NCBI GenBank assembly: GCA_963652365.1
Contig: CAVJTH010000004.1
Coordinates: 62,001-126,000, forward strand
Source of the DNA: Hallerella sp963652365
Lineage (GTDB): Bacteria; Fibrobacterota; Fibrobacteria; Fibrobacterales; Fibrobacteraceae
Direction: 5' to 3'
DNA length: 64,000 nt
In this document: positions 1 to 9,206 of the stretch, in pieces
Position numbering within the stretch: position 1 is the stretch's first letter
How the letters are laid out: the number at the start of each line of letters is the position of its first letter
Notes under the pieces: model-generated
The model's database searches: none
What the model was told of the DNA's origin: nothing
What the model saw: the letters and a program-made list of their open reading frames with translations, nothing else
Program-made: the position numbers and the translations under genes

Positions 1-531
1 CTGCGGCTCGACCTTTGCGGAATCAGCCGTTGCGGCCGCCATGGAATCCGCCGGCGCAGCCGCTACCGTGTCCGCTTTTGCCGTGTCGGCAGGCGCGACT
101 TTCGCTTCGAGAACTTCGGACGTGTCCGACTTGGCGGAATCAGCCGGGAGGGTCGCTGCGGTCGCCATGGAATCCGCCGGCGCAGTCGCTGCCGTGTCCG
201 ACTTGACCGAGTCTGCCGGGGCGGTTTTCGCTTCGAGAACCTTGGACGTGTCCGACTTGGCGGAATCAGCCGGGAGGGCCGCCGCGGTCGCCGCCGAATC
301 GACTTTCGGTTCGGATGGAGCGGCAGCCTTTTCGGTCGCCTTCGCGGTCGTGTCCGAAGCGGTCGCCTGCGAAGCGGAATCCGCCTTGGGCGCTTCGGCG
401 GGAGCTGCAGTTTCCTTGACCGCTTCGGTCTTTACGGTGTCCGCAGCTGCGGTAACCGGTTTCGCCTCTTCGGCTGCAAACGCAAATGCGGCAAGTACAA
501 GTGCGGAAAAAAGAGTCTTCGTGAGTTTCAT
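1..531 (-). CDS. Secreted Ala/Asp/Ser/Thr-rich repeat protein (C-terminus outside window)
   Basis: The reading frame starts at ATG 531 on the minus strand, behind an AAGGA ribosome site, and stays open to base 1, so 177 codons are visible and the C-terminus is missing. The N-terminus (MKLTKTLFSALVLAAFAFA) is a clear Sec signal peptide ending at Ala-Ala. The rest is low complexity, dominated by Ala, Asp, Ser, Thr, Lys and Pro, with recurring PADS and KSDT motifs. A unit of about 42 residues (126 bp) is present twice in tandem near the left edge. I recognise no catalytic or binding motif. Such segments usually act as extended periplasmic or surface linkers, so a folded domain may follow outside the window. 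The gene is divergent from fumarase. That it is coding is well supported; its function is unknown. Confidence 0.75.
   Translation of the reverse strand, partial: MKLTKTLFSALVLAAFAFAAEEAKPVTAAADTVKTEAVKETAAPAEAPKADSASQATASDTTAKATEKAAAPSEPKVDSAATAAALPADSAKSDTSKVLEAKTAPADSVKSDTAATAPADSMATAATLPADSAKSDTSEVLEAKVAPADTAKADTVAAAPADSMAAATADSAKVEPQ
41..292 (-). repeat. Tandem 126-bp coding repeat, two copies
   Basis: Two consecutive 42-codon units in the first gene share the order LPADSAKSDTS, VLEAK, APAD, K-DT and APADSM. The nucleotide string encoding APADSM recurs 126 bp apart, near bases 41 and 167. The edges are approximate. This is probably an internal tandem duplication in a low-complexity linker. 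Confidence 0.6.
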
Positions 532-681
532 GGTTCGTCCTTGTTGATAAAACGTCATGGCAGAAAGTTCTGCCGATTTCACTAGAAAAATAACTCTTGT
601 TATCGAATTATGGAAAAGGAATTTTCAGAAAAGCGCGAAAATTCTATTTTCTAGGCGAATCATCCAAAAAAAGAGGCTTCT

Positions 682-2319
682 ATGGCATTTCATTACGAAC
701 CGATCGTCCAGCACGGCGAAGACAGAACGGAATACGTGAATCTCGGAACGGAAGGCGTTTCCGTCGCGGAATTCGAAGGAAAGAAGATTCTCAAGGTTTC
801 CAAAGAGGCCTTGACGAAAATCGCCCAGTCCGCGTTCGAGGAAGTCAGCTTCCGCTTGCGCCCGGCCCATACGGCGAAGGTCGCGAAGATTCTCCAGGAT
901 CCCGAAGCGAGCGACAACGACAAGTTCGTCGCGCTGACGCTGCTGAAGAACGCGGTCGTCGCGTCCAAGGGCGTTCTCCCGTTCTGCCAGGACACGGGAA
1001 CGGCCATCGCCGTCGTTCACAAGGGGCAGCAGGTCTGGACAGGTTCGGACGACTTTGCCGCCATTTCGGAAGGCATCTACAACGCCTACACCACGAAGAA
1101 TCTGCGCTATAGCCAGATAGCCCCGCTTTCCATGTACGAAGAAAAGAACACGGCCTGCAATCTTCCGGCGCAGATCGATATCCATGCCGAGGAAGGCGCC
1201 GAGATGAAGTTCCTCTTCGTGGCGAAGGGCGGCGGATCTGCGAACAAGACCTACTATTGGCCGATGACCAAGGCGCTCCTCAACCCGAAGTCCCTCGAAA
1301 AGTTCATCGCCGAGAAGGTCAAGACTCTAGGTACGGCGGCCTGCCCTCCCTATCATCTCGCGATCGTCATCGGCGGAACCTCTGCCGAGATGAACACGCA
1401 CACGGTAAAGCTTGCGAGCTGCGGCTACCTCGACGACATCCCGACAACGGGAAGCGAGGGCGGTCGGATGTTCCGCGATCTCGAAATGGAAGAAAAGGTT
1501 CTGCGCATTTGCCAGAAGACGGGAATCGGCGCGCAGTTCGGCGGAAAGTACTTCGTGCACGACGTGCGCGTGATCCGCTGCCCGAGACATGCGGCGAGCT
1601 GTCCGGTTTCCATCGGCGTCTCCTGCTCGGCAGACAGAAACATCAAGGCGAAAATCGACGAAAAGGGTCTCTGGCTCGAAAAGATGGAGCATCATCCGGA
1701 GCGCTACATCCCGGAAGGGAACGTGGTGAAGATGGCCGCGCCTGTCGAAATCGACCTCGACCGTCCGATGAAGGACGTTCTCGCCGAGCTTTCGAAGTAT
1801 CCGGTGAAGACGCGTCTGAATCTCCGCGGCACGATGATCGTCGCGCGCGACATGGCCCACGCGAAGATTGCCGAAATCTTCGACCGCGAGGAACGCGGCG
1901 AGGAACTTTCCGAAATCGAGAAGACGGTTCTCAAGGCCGTTTCCGACCACCCGATCTACTATGCGGGACCGGCAAAGACGCCGTGCGGAATGCCGACGGG
2001 AAGCTTTGGCCCGACGACCGCAAACCGCATGGATCCCTACGTGATGCGCTTCCAGTCCAAGGGAGCCTCGATGATCATGGTCGCAAAGGGGAACCGCTCC
2101 GAGCAGGTGACGGAAGCCTGCAAGAAGTATGGCGGATTCTTCCTCGGATCGATCGGCGGTCCGGCGGCAATCCTTGCGGAACAGAACATCCTCTCGAACG
2201 ATATCGTCGCCTTCCCGGAACTCGGCATGGAAGCCATCCGCAAAATCACGATTAAGGATTTTCCGGCGTTCATCCTGGTCGATGACAAGGGAAACAACTT
2301 CTTCGAAGGTCTCATCTAG
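682..2319 (+). CDS. fumA: Class I (iron-sulfur) fumarate hydratase
   Basis: This 545-residue protein matches the usual length of single-chain class I fumarases, which interconvert fumarate and malate using a [4Fe-4S] cluster. Three cysteines, C102 (FCQDTGT), C221 (ACPPYH) and C315 (VSCSADR), are spaced by 119 and 94 residues, the same spacing as the cluster ligands of characterised members such as E. coli FumA. The N-terminal alpha domain and C-terminal beta domain are both present. The ATG at 682 follows a purine-rich AAAAAAGAGG ribosome site. The gene leads a tightly packed run continuing into hisH 14 bases later. In a fumarate-reducing fermenter it would feed succinate production, although it could also run in the oxidative direction. 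Confidence 0.93.
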   Translation: MAFHYEPIVQHGEDRTEYVNLGTEGVSVAEFEGKKILKVSKEALTKIAQSAFEEVSFRLRPAHTAKVAKILQDPEASDNDKFVALTLLKNAVVASKGVLPFCQDTGTAIAVVHKGQQVWTGSDDFAAISEGIYNAYTTKNLRYSQIAPLSMYEEKNTACNLPAQIDIHAEEGAEMKFLFVAKGGGSANKTYYWPMTKALLNPKSLEKFIAEKVKTLGTAACPPYHLAIVIGGTSAEMNTHTVKLASCGYLDDIPTTGSEGGRMFRDLEMEEKVLRICQKTGIGAQFGGKYFVHDVRVIRCPRHAASCPVSIGVSCSADRNIKAKIDEKGLWLEKMEHHPERYIPEGNVVKMAAPVEIDLDRPMKDVLAELSKYPVKTRLNLRGTMIVARDMAHAKIAEIFDREERGEELSEIEKTVLKAVSDHPIYYAGPAKTPCGMPTGSFGPTTANRMDPYVMRFQSKGASMIMVAKGNRSEQVTEACKKYGGFFLGSIGGPAAILAEQNILSNDIVAFPELGMEAIRKITIKDFPAFILVDDKGNNFFEGLI

Positions 2320-2333
2320 CGGCAAGACGGACT

Positions 2334-2960
2334 ATGGAACGCTTTATCGTTGTTGACTATCACGCGGGAAACCTCGCCTCTGTCCTGAACGCCTTTGGAC
2401 ATCTGGGAATTTCCGTCAGGGCTTCGAGCGATCCGTCGGAGATCGCCGAAGCGGACCGTCTCGTCTTTCCGGGTGTCGGTGCGGCTCGCTCCGCCATGGA
2501 AACTCTCGAATCGTCGGGAATCGGCAAGGCGATTCGCCAGGTCGTCGAACGGAAACGCCCGGTTCTCGGAATCTGCATCGGCTGCCAGATCGTCCTGGAC
2601 TCAAGCGAGGAGAACGGCGGAGTCAAATGCCTCGGTCTCGTCGGCGGCAAGGCGGTCCGCTTTCGGGAAGAGCCAGGAATCAAGATTCCGCAGATGGGCT
2701 GGAACCAGGCGAACTTCCTGAAAGAACATCCGCTGTTCGAAGGCGTCCCGGACGGCAGCGACTTTTACTTTGTACATTCCTATCATCCCGATTCGATCGC
2801 AGCGGAAAACACCCTGGCGAATACGACGTTCGGTTCGCAGACTTTCGTTTCGGCGATCTGCCGGGAAAACCTCGTCGCGACGCAGTTTCATCTCGAAAAG
2901 AGCGGAGATGTCGGGCTTCGCGTCTTGAAAAACTTTAGCGCATGGAGCGGAATATGCTGA
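2334..2960 (+). CDS. hisH: Imidazole glycerol phosphate synthase, glutaminase subunit HisH
   Basis: This class I glutamine amidotransferase of 208 residues releases ammonia from glutamine and passes it to HisF in histidine synthesis. The catalytic triad is visible: C81 in GICIGCQ, and H186 and E188 in QFHLEKS. The family more often has GICLGMQ and FHPEKS, so the nucleophile elbow and the residue between His and Glu are mildly unusual. FPGVGA near residue 45 and MGWN near 121 are typical HisH segments. The ribosome site is weak. The stop codon overlaps the preferred hisF start, which supports translational coupling of the two subunits. Confidence 0.92.
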   Translation: MERFIVVDYHAGNLASVLNAFGHLGISVRASSDPSEIAEADRLVFPGVGAARSAMETLESSGIGKAIRQVVERKRPVLGICIGCQIVLDSSEENGGVKCLGLVGGKAVRFREEPGIKIPQMGWNQANFLKEHPLFEGVPDGSDFYFVHSYHPDSIAAENTLANTTFGSQTFVSAICRENLVATQFHLEKSGDVGLRVLKNFSAWSGIC

Positions 2961-3739
2961 CAAAGCGTCTGATCGTCTGCCTGGACGTTCGCAACCGCAA
3001 GGTGACCAAAGGCGTTCGCTTCAAGGGGAACGTCGATGTCGGCGACCCTGTGGAACTCGGCGCGAGATACAGCGAGGAAGGCGTTGACGAGCTCGTGTTC
3101 TACGACATCACGGCGAGCGCGGAAAACCGTCCGTGCGATCTCGACATGGTCAAGGAGATAGCGAAAAACGTCTTCATCCCGTTTTCCGTCGGAGGCGGCA
3201 TTCGCGGCCTTGACGACATGCACCAGGTCCTTTTGGCCGGAGCGGAAAAGGTCAGCGTGAACAGCCTCGCGGTCCTGCATCCCGAAATCATCGGCGAAGG
3301 GGCGAAGGCTTTCGGAAACCAGTGCATCGTTCTCGGCATGGACGCGAAGCGCGTCGGCGTTTCGGAAAGGATTCCTTCGGGCTACGAAGTCTATGTCAAG
3401 GGCGGTCGGTCGGCGACAGGGCTCGACGCTGTCGAATGGGCGAAAAGGGCGGAGTCTCTCGGAGCCGGGGAAATCTGCCTGAACGCGATGGATACGGACG
3501 GCGTACAGAACGGCTACGAGCTTGAAATCACGGACCGGATCGCTCGCTCCGTGGGCATTCCCGTGATCGCTTCGGGCGGAGCGGGAACTCCCGCGCACAT
3601 TGTCGATCTGTTCCGGAAGACGGCGGCGGACGCGGCTCTTGTCGCCAGCATGGTTCACTTCGGCACGTATTCGATTGGAGAAATCAAGCAGGCGATGGAC
3701 GCGGCGAGAATTCCCGTCAGAAAATCGGAGCGCCTATGA
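2954..3739 (+). CDS. hisF: Imidazole glycerol phosphate synthase, cyclase subunit HisF
   Basis: This is the TIM-barrel subunit that uses HisH-derived ammonia to make imidazole glycerol phosphate and AICAR. I place the start at ATG 2954 (MLTKRLIVCLDV) rather than ATG 2942, because GGAG at 2944-2947 fits it and HisF proteins usually begin this way. The catalytic aspartates lie in CLDV (D11) and GMDAKRVG. The phosphate-binding segments SVGGGIR and IASGGAG are present, and the C-terminal region reads as typical HisF. The protein is 261 residues. It overlaps hisH by seven bases and tldD by four, so the three genes are very likely co-translated. Confidence 0.93.
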   Translation: MLTKRLIVCLDVRNRKVTKGVRFKGNVDVGDPVELGARYSEEGVDELVFYDITASAENRPCDLDMVKEIAKNVFIPFSVGGGIRGLDDMHQVLLAGAEKVSVNSLAVLHPEIIGEGAKAFGNQCIVLGMDAKRVGVSERIPSGYEVYVKGGRSATGLDAVEWAKRAESLGAGEICLNAMDTDGVQNGYELEITDRIARSVGIPVIASGGAGTPAHIVDLFRKTAADAALVASMVHFGTYSIGEIKQAMDAARIPVRKSERL

Positions 3740-5118
3740 ATCGGGATGTCGCGGAATCCATCCTGGAAACGGGAAAGAGCCTCGGGGCGGACTACGTGGA
3801 AATCTTCGAAGAGGAAACCCGTTCTTCGACGCTTTCGCTCAAGGACAGCGCCATCGAGACCGCATCCGCCGGTACGGAATTCGGCATCGGCGTGCGGCTC
3901 CTGTTCGGAACGGAAGTCCTTTACGCCTTTACGAGCGACGAAAGCAAGGACTCTCTTTTGCACATGGTGAAGACGCTCGCTTTCGGAAGAGGCACTTCCG
4001 CTCGGCCCGCGGTCCTGAACTGGAGCCCGGACCCTAGCCGTTTTGGCGAAAGCTATCCGGGATTCAAGGATCCGGGGCTTTTGGGCAACGCCTACAAGCT
4101 GGATTTTCTGCACGAAGCGGATCGAAGCGCCCGGCGGGTTTCCGACAAGATCTGCCAGGTCGCGGTGAGCGTTTCCGATTCGGTTTCGCACGTGAACATC
4201 GTCAGTTCGAGCGGCGTCAACGTGAGCGATTTCCGCGTACATACGCGGCTCGGCATCAACGTGACCGCCGGCGAAGGAAAGGAAAAGATAGTTTCGCGAG
4301 AGGCGCCCGGCGCACTCGCCGGCTATGAAGCGCTAGAACGATTCAACGCTCCCGGCTTGGCGGAAATGGCAGCGGAACGGTCGCTCCGAATGCTCGAAGC
4401 GGGACACATCGCTGGCGGCGTCATGCCTGTCGTCATGGGACCCGGATTTGGCGGTGTCATCTTTCACGAGGCGGTCGGGCATCCGCTGGAAACCGAATCC
4501 ATTCGCCATAACGCGAGTCCCTTTGTCGGAAAGCTCGGAAAGGTCGTCGCGAAGCCCTGTCTCACGGCGATCGACGACGGAACGATCCCCGGTTCCTGGG
4601 GAAGCGTTGCCGTCGATGACGAAGGCTTCCCTTCGAAAAGGACGGTCCTGATCGAAAACGGCGTTCTCAAGAGCTATCTCTCGGACATGGTCGGCGCCAT
4701 GGAAACGGGCGTCGAACGGACGGGCAGCGGAAGACGCGAGTCCTACAAATACGCGCCGGTGAGCCGGATGCGCAATACGTTCATCGCTCCGGGAAGGGAT
4801 TCCTTCGATTCGATGATCCAAAGCGTGGAACATGGGCTCTACGCGTCCAAGATGGCGGGCGGTTCCGTAAACCCGGCGACGGGGGAGTTCAACTTCGCTG
4901 TCGAAGAGGGCTACGAAATCGACCACGGGAAAATCGGAAGGCCGGTGCGCGGAGCGACCCTCATCGGGAAAGGCGACCAGATCCTTCGGGAAATTTCGAT
5001 GGTCGGGGAGGACTTTTCCCTGGCTGCCGGGGTTTGCGGCGCTGCATCCGGGTATGTTCCCGTGACGGTCGGGCAGCCGACCATCAAGGTGGATTCCATC
5101 CTGGTCGGAGGGCGATAG
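3736..5118 (+). CDS. tldD: TldD-family metallopeptidase
   Basis: This 460-residue protein has the full TldD layout. The zinc motif HEAVGHPLE lies at residues 244-252 (H244, E245, H249), and a late cysteine, C434 in GVCGAASGYVP, sits where the family carries its third ligand. TldD normally pairs with TldE/PmbA to form a heterodimeric peptidase that trims unfolded peptides or matures RiPPs and microcins. No TldE-like gene is seen in this window, so the partner is elsewhere or absent. The start overlaps the hisF stop (ATGA), and only three bases separate it from the next gene. The histidine-gene context looks positional and does not suggest a function. Confidence 0.9.
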   Translation: MNRDVAESILETGKSLGADYVEIFEEETRSSTLSLKDSAIETASAGTEFGIGVRLLFGTEVLYAFTSDESKDSLLHMVKTLAFGRGTSARPAVLNWSPDPSRFGESYPGFKDPGLLGNAYKLDFLHEADRSARRVSDKICQVAVSVSDSVSHVNIVSSSGVNVSDFRVHTRLGINVTAGEGKEKIVSREAPGALAGYEALERFNAPGLAEMAAERSLRMLEAGHIAGGVMPVVMGPGFGGVIFHEAVGHPLETESIRHNASPFVGKLGKVVAKPCLTAIDDGTIPGSWGSVAVDDEGFPSKRTVLIENGVLKSYLSDMVGAMETGVERTGSGRRESYKYAPVSRMRNTFIAPGRDSFDSMIQSVEHGLYASKMAGGSVNPATGEFNFAVEEGYEIDHGKIGRPVRGATLIGKGDQILREISMVGEDFSLAAGVCGAASGYVPVTVGQPTIKVDSILVGGR

Positions 5119-5121
5119 CCG

Positions 5122-8100
5122 GTGCGTCTGGGCTTCTTGTGCGTCTTGCTCTGGGTGGCGTTTCTTTCGGCTTTCGAGACGGTCGAAGATTCCAGGTCGC
5201 GCTTCGTTTTCCGAGACGGCGTTTCCGACGTTTCTCCCGCTTCTTGCGAGGACGGGGATTTTCGCCTTCTTCCGGAAAACGCCTTCTACCGGGAAAATTC
5301 CCGGACGCCCTATCGCGTCTATCGCGTGGCCGTTCCCGCAAACGCAAGGCCCTCTGTCCAAGTGACCGATTCCGTACTGACAAAGTTTCCGCAGCGCTGG
5401 TGTTCCGAGGACGTGCTCGAAAACGCTTCGGTGGAAGTTTCCGCGCCAAGGCTCTGGGACGGCGTCTGGGTGGTCGATGTCCTTGTGCCGCTCGTTCGCG
5501 GATCGGGGACTTCGGTACTCGTGCGAAGGAATTTCCGGGTCTCGGTGACTTTTTCGGGCAAGCCGGAAAACATCCGACCGGGAAATCGGCTGCTGTCGAA
5601 CGTACGGAATCTCCAGGGAGCCGCTTCCTTCGGAACAAGGGGAAAAAGTTCGAAATTGCTTCGCAAGAGCGCCGCTTCGGACGCGTCGGACGTAAACTGG
5701 CTTGCCAGGTTCCTGATCGGCGACAGGGAAAACGGAAACACGTCGGAAGACGGGCTCTACGCGGTAACGTATCGACAGGTCCAGGCCGCATGTCGGGAAG
5801 TCGCCCGCGCCTCTGACTGCGAGGGAATTCCGGTGGAAAAGCTCCGGCTCTACGGTGCGCCCCAGGACACGATGCCCGACGTCATCTGGAGTTCCGATGC
5901 GATTCTGCCGAACAGGCTCTTCGAAATTCCGATCGAGATTCGGGACCACAGCCCGGGATCGCTTGCCGCCGACGGAACGTTCGACGACGGCGACACGATT
6001 TTCTTTGCGGGTTACGGCACGTCGATGTGGAAACGCGCAGACAGGGAAGACCCGTCGATTTCCGGCGACGGCATGGAATATTACTATTCCTCCTCTCCCT
6101 ACAGCTTTTACCAGTATTTTCAACTGGGATGGTCCGCAAGCGGCTCCGGTTCGCGGCTTTCGGAAATCTCGACGGCGAGCTCGGGCTCGGAAATTTCCGT
6201 GCTGCGCTATGTCCGGACGGAAAAGGACGCCTTCTTGCGAGACACCTATTTCGGAAACGAGGGCGGCTGGGAAGAATCGACCGGCAAGGAATGGTTCTGG
6301 TTCTGGGGTTCTCCGGACGATACGCTCGAAGTTTCCACGTCAAGCCTCTATTCGTCGCGAAACGCGAACCTCCCGCACAGGGCAAGCGACGGCAAGGGAT
6401 TTGTCTCCGTCTCGTATTTTCCGCACCGTTCCGTCTATACGTCGCTCTTGGCGGGCGGTTCGAGGCAATCGAGTTCAAGCCTTTCGGATTCGGGCTATGC
6501 CACCCGAATGCAGGATATCCGCTTTTCGTTTGGCATCAACGGGGATAGCTACCACCATGCGGACGCGCGCAGGCTTTTGCCCGGAGGGAATTTCGAGTTC
6601 GAAACCTCCGCCTTGAAATCTTCGGGGAATTCCTACTCGCTTCGGATGCTTCCGAACGGAAAGCATTTCGAACGCTTTGACGGATTCTCGATCGCGTATG
6701 CATGGAATCCCGCGCTCGAAAACGACACCGCCGAGTGGATCCTTCCGGGAAGCCGAAGCGGAAAGATCAAGGTTCCCCTTTCGGCAAGTTCCGCCGCTCG
6801 GGTGTTGAAGTTCAGGAACTTTCGACCGGTGGGTCTCCTGCCCGTAAAAGGCGGATTCTTCTACGACAGCGTTTCCGCCGCCGACGATGTACGTTACCTT
6901 GTGTACAACACGGCCGCGTTTCGGCAGCCTGCGGCGATCGAGGCGGTTCCGGCAAAGGTCGATGGGGTCCTGGAAGACATCGCGCGAATCTCGTCGAAGG
7001 TCGAATACCTGATCGTCGCCCCGGAAGCGTTCCAGGTACCCGCCGTGGAGCTCGGACGCTTTCGCTCCGAGGGAAAGGCCTTCAAGACTTACCGGACTGC
7101 GGTCGTCCTTGCGGAAGACATCTACCGGGCCTATTCGGGCGGCGCGAAGGATCCCGTCGCGATACGAAACTACCTCGCCTACGTGCGGAGCGTCTCCCCG
7201 AACTTGACGTCGGCGGTCCTCGCCGGAAACGGGCACTTCGACTACCGCGGCTTCAATTCGGGCTACAAGACGAACTGGATTCCGCCGTTCGAAAAGGAAG
7301 ACGCCGTCGTGGAAGACTTCTTCGCCGTTCTCGACTCCGGAGAACAGGTTCTGCGCGGCAACTACGACCTGGATCTGAATGTCGGGCGCTTGCCGCTTGC
7401 AAGCGTCGCCGATTTCATGGCCTACAATGCGAAAATCGAGGAACACGAAAGCACGAAGACGGCGGACAATTCCGCATGGCGCAATTCCGTCATCGTGTCA
7501 GCGGATGACGCCTGGACCGGCTTCTCGGCGGATCTCATCGAGCACACGGCCGCCGCCGAAGATCTTTCGCGCTCGCTCTTCGCCCAGTCGGAAAGCGAGA
7601 ACTACCATCTGGACATCAAGAAGATTTACCTCTTGGACTATACGGCGGACGCTTCGGGACAGAAGCTTTCGGCGGCGACGGATCTCGTCAACCGCATCAA
7701 CCAGGGCGCGCTTTTCACCATCTACTTTGGGCACGGTTCGATTTCGGACTGGGCTTTCGAAGGCCTGATGAAGCCTTCCTACGTTTCGAACCTTTCCAAC
7801 GAATCCCGCTACACGATTCTCGGCTCCTTTTCGTGTACCGTGGGACGCTTCGACAAGGGCAACGAGACGTCGCTATCCGAAACGTTCATCCAGGCATCCC
7901 GGCGCGGAGCGATCGCCTCGATCGGAGCGACAAGGGAATCGTTCAGCTCCTTCAACCGCGTCTTCGCCAAGTCGTTTGCCCTGAACGCGCTCTTTCCTTC
8001 GGGGCGGACTCTCGGAGAGGCCTATCGACTCTCCAAGAGCGCGACGCTCCAGCAGGGAAAGAACCAGCGAAAGAACAACGAACGTTATGTACTGCTCGGG

Positions 8101-9204
8101 GAGCCCGTGGTCCAGATGCCAAGCTCGGGACTTTCCGTCAAGCTGGACCAGGAAGTCGATACGATCCGCGCGCTCGACAGCATGAAGCTTTCCGGTTCCG
8201 TCGGCGGAATTTCGAACGGCACGCTTCACCTTTCGATTCTGGAGCAGAACTACGAAAAGAAGCTGAGCGAAGCCCCGGCGCGGGAGGATTCGGTCGCCGT
8301 TCTCTATGACGGCGCGCAAATCTTCAGCGAAGACGTGGAAATTCGGGATGGACGTTTCTCCGTCCAGTTCATCACGCCCCGGAAAATCGCCTTTGGGGAT
8401 ACGGCTGCGGAAATACGCCTCTGGGCAAGCGGGGCTTCCAGCGGCTCCGTGGGGCGTTCCCTGGTCTCGAGCATTTCGATTTCCGGTACGTCCCCCTATG
8501 CGGATTCCATCATCCGGAACGATTCGCTGCCGCCGAACATCCAGATCCAGAGCTGCCTTTCGCCTTCGTCCGGAACGTCCTTTTCGGAAGGGGAAGTGGT
8601 GACGCTCGCGTCGCCCGCCTGCCTGCAGGTGACCGTTTCCGATTCCACGGCGATCGATTACCGCGAAGAAGCGGACGAGGGAATTTCTTTCGAAGTCACG
8701 GGAGAGCCCGCCTCCACGGCGCCGTTCCATCCCTATCCCTACCTGGAACAGTCGAGCAAGAAGGCTGTCGCCCGCATGACTTTTGGCGAAAGCAGGTATC
8801 CGGCGGGAACCTACACGTTCAAGGTCTCGGCGCAGGACATCATCGGAAACGCCGCGGCGAAAACGGTCAAGGTGCGCATCACGGACGGCCTTGTCGAAGG
8901 TCTCTCGGACGTGTTCACCGTTCCGAACCCGATGAAGCGAAAGGGCGCGACGTTCTACTTCAAGGACTTGGCGACAGGGCGCTCGGCAACCGTGACCATC
9001 TTCATCTACAACCAGAACGGTCGAATGGTCCAGCGCATTCCGAACGCGGTCTCCGGCGTGACAACCTGGGACGGCAGGGACTTTTACGGTCGAAAGCTCG
9101 CGAACGGGCTCTACCACTACATCGTGGTTTCCAAGGTCCCGGCAGCCGAAGGAATGCCCGCCAAGACTTTCCGCAAGAAACAGAAACTTGTCATTTCGAG
9201 GTAA
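5122..9204 (+). CDS. Gingipain-family (C25) peptidase, PorU-like, with C-terminal FlgD-like domain
   Basis: This 1360-residue exported protein starts with GTG behind a GGAGG site and has a short hydrophobic signal peptide (about residues 1-18). The C25 catalytic pair is recognisable: H871 in YFGHGSISDW and C905 in LGSFSCTVGRFD. The last ~95 residues (VPNPMKRKG to KQKLVISR) resemble the FlgD-like Ig fold found at the end of type IX secretion sortases and of many Fibrobacterota surface proteins. In Bacteroidota, PorU is the cell-surface transpeptidase that removes C-terminal sorting signals and attaches cargo to lipopolysaccharide. Length and architecture fit PorU better than a free gingipain. 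The sortase role is inferred; the C25 assignment is firm. Confidence 0.82.
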   Translation: MRLGFLCVLLWVAFLSAFETVEDSRSRFVFRDGVSDVSPASCEDGDFRLLPENAFYRENSRTPYRVYRVAVPANARPSVQVTDSVLTKFPQRWCSEDVLENASVEVSAPRLWDGVWVVDVLVPLVRGSGTSVLVRRNFRVSVTFSGKPENIRPGNRLLSNVRNLQGAASFGTRGKSSKLLRKSAASDASDVNWLARFLIGDRENGNTSEDGLYAVTYRQVQAACREVARASDCEGIPVEKLRLYGAPQDTMPDVIWSSDAILPNRLFEIPIEIRDHSPGSLAADGTFDDGDTIFFAGYGTSMWKRADREDPSISGDGMEYYYSSSPYSFYQYFQLGWSASGSGSRLSEISTASSGSEISVLRYVRTEKDAFLRDTYFGNEGGWEESTGKEWFWFWGSPDDTLEVSTSSLYSSRNANLPHRASDGKGFVSVSYFPHRSVYTSLLAGGSRQSSSSLSDSGYATRMQDIRFSFGINGDSYHHADARRLLPGGNFEFETSALKSSGNSYSLRMLPNGKHFERFDGFSIAYAWNPALENDTAEWILPGSRSGKIKVPLSASSAARVLKFRNFRPVGLLPVKGGFFYDSVSAADDVRYLVYNTAAFRQPAAIEAVPAKVDGVLEDIARISSKVEYLIVAPEAFQVPAVELGRFRSEGKAFKTYRTAVVLAEDIYRAYSGGAKDPVAIRNYLAYVRSVSPNLTSAVLAGNGHFDYRGFNSGYKTNWIPPFEKEDAVVEDFFAVLDSGEQVLRGNYDLDLNVGRLPLASVADFMAYNAKIEEHESTKTADNSAWRNSVIVSADDAWTGFSADLIEHTAAAEDLSRSLFAQSESENYHLDIKKIYLLDYTADASGQKLSAATDLVNRINQGALFTIYFGHGSISDWAFEGLMKPSYVSNLSNESRYTILGSFSCTVGRFDKGNETSLSETFIQASRRGAIASIGATRESFSSFNRVFAKSFALNALFPSGRTLGEAYRLSKSATLQQGKNQRKNNERYVLLGEPVVQMPSSGLSVKLDQEVDTIRALDSMKLSGSVGGISNGTLHLSILEQNYEKKLSEAPAREDSVAVLYDGAQIFSEDVEIRDGRFSVQFITPRKIAFGDTAAEIRLWASGASSGSVGRSLVSSISISGTSPYADSIIRNDSLPPNIQIQSCLSPSSGTSFSEGEVVTLASPACLQVTVSDSTAIDYREEADEGISFEVTGEPASTAPFHPYPYLEQSSKKAVARMTFGESRYPAGTYTFKVSAQDIIGNAAAKTVKVRITDGLVEGLSDVFTVPNPMKRKGATFYFKDLATGRSATVTIFIYNQNGRMVQRIPNAVSGVTTWDGRDFYGRKLANGLYHYIVVSKVPAAEGMPAKTFRKKQKLVISR

Positions 9205-9206
9205 TC

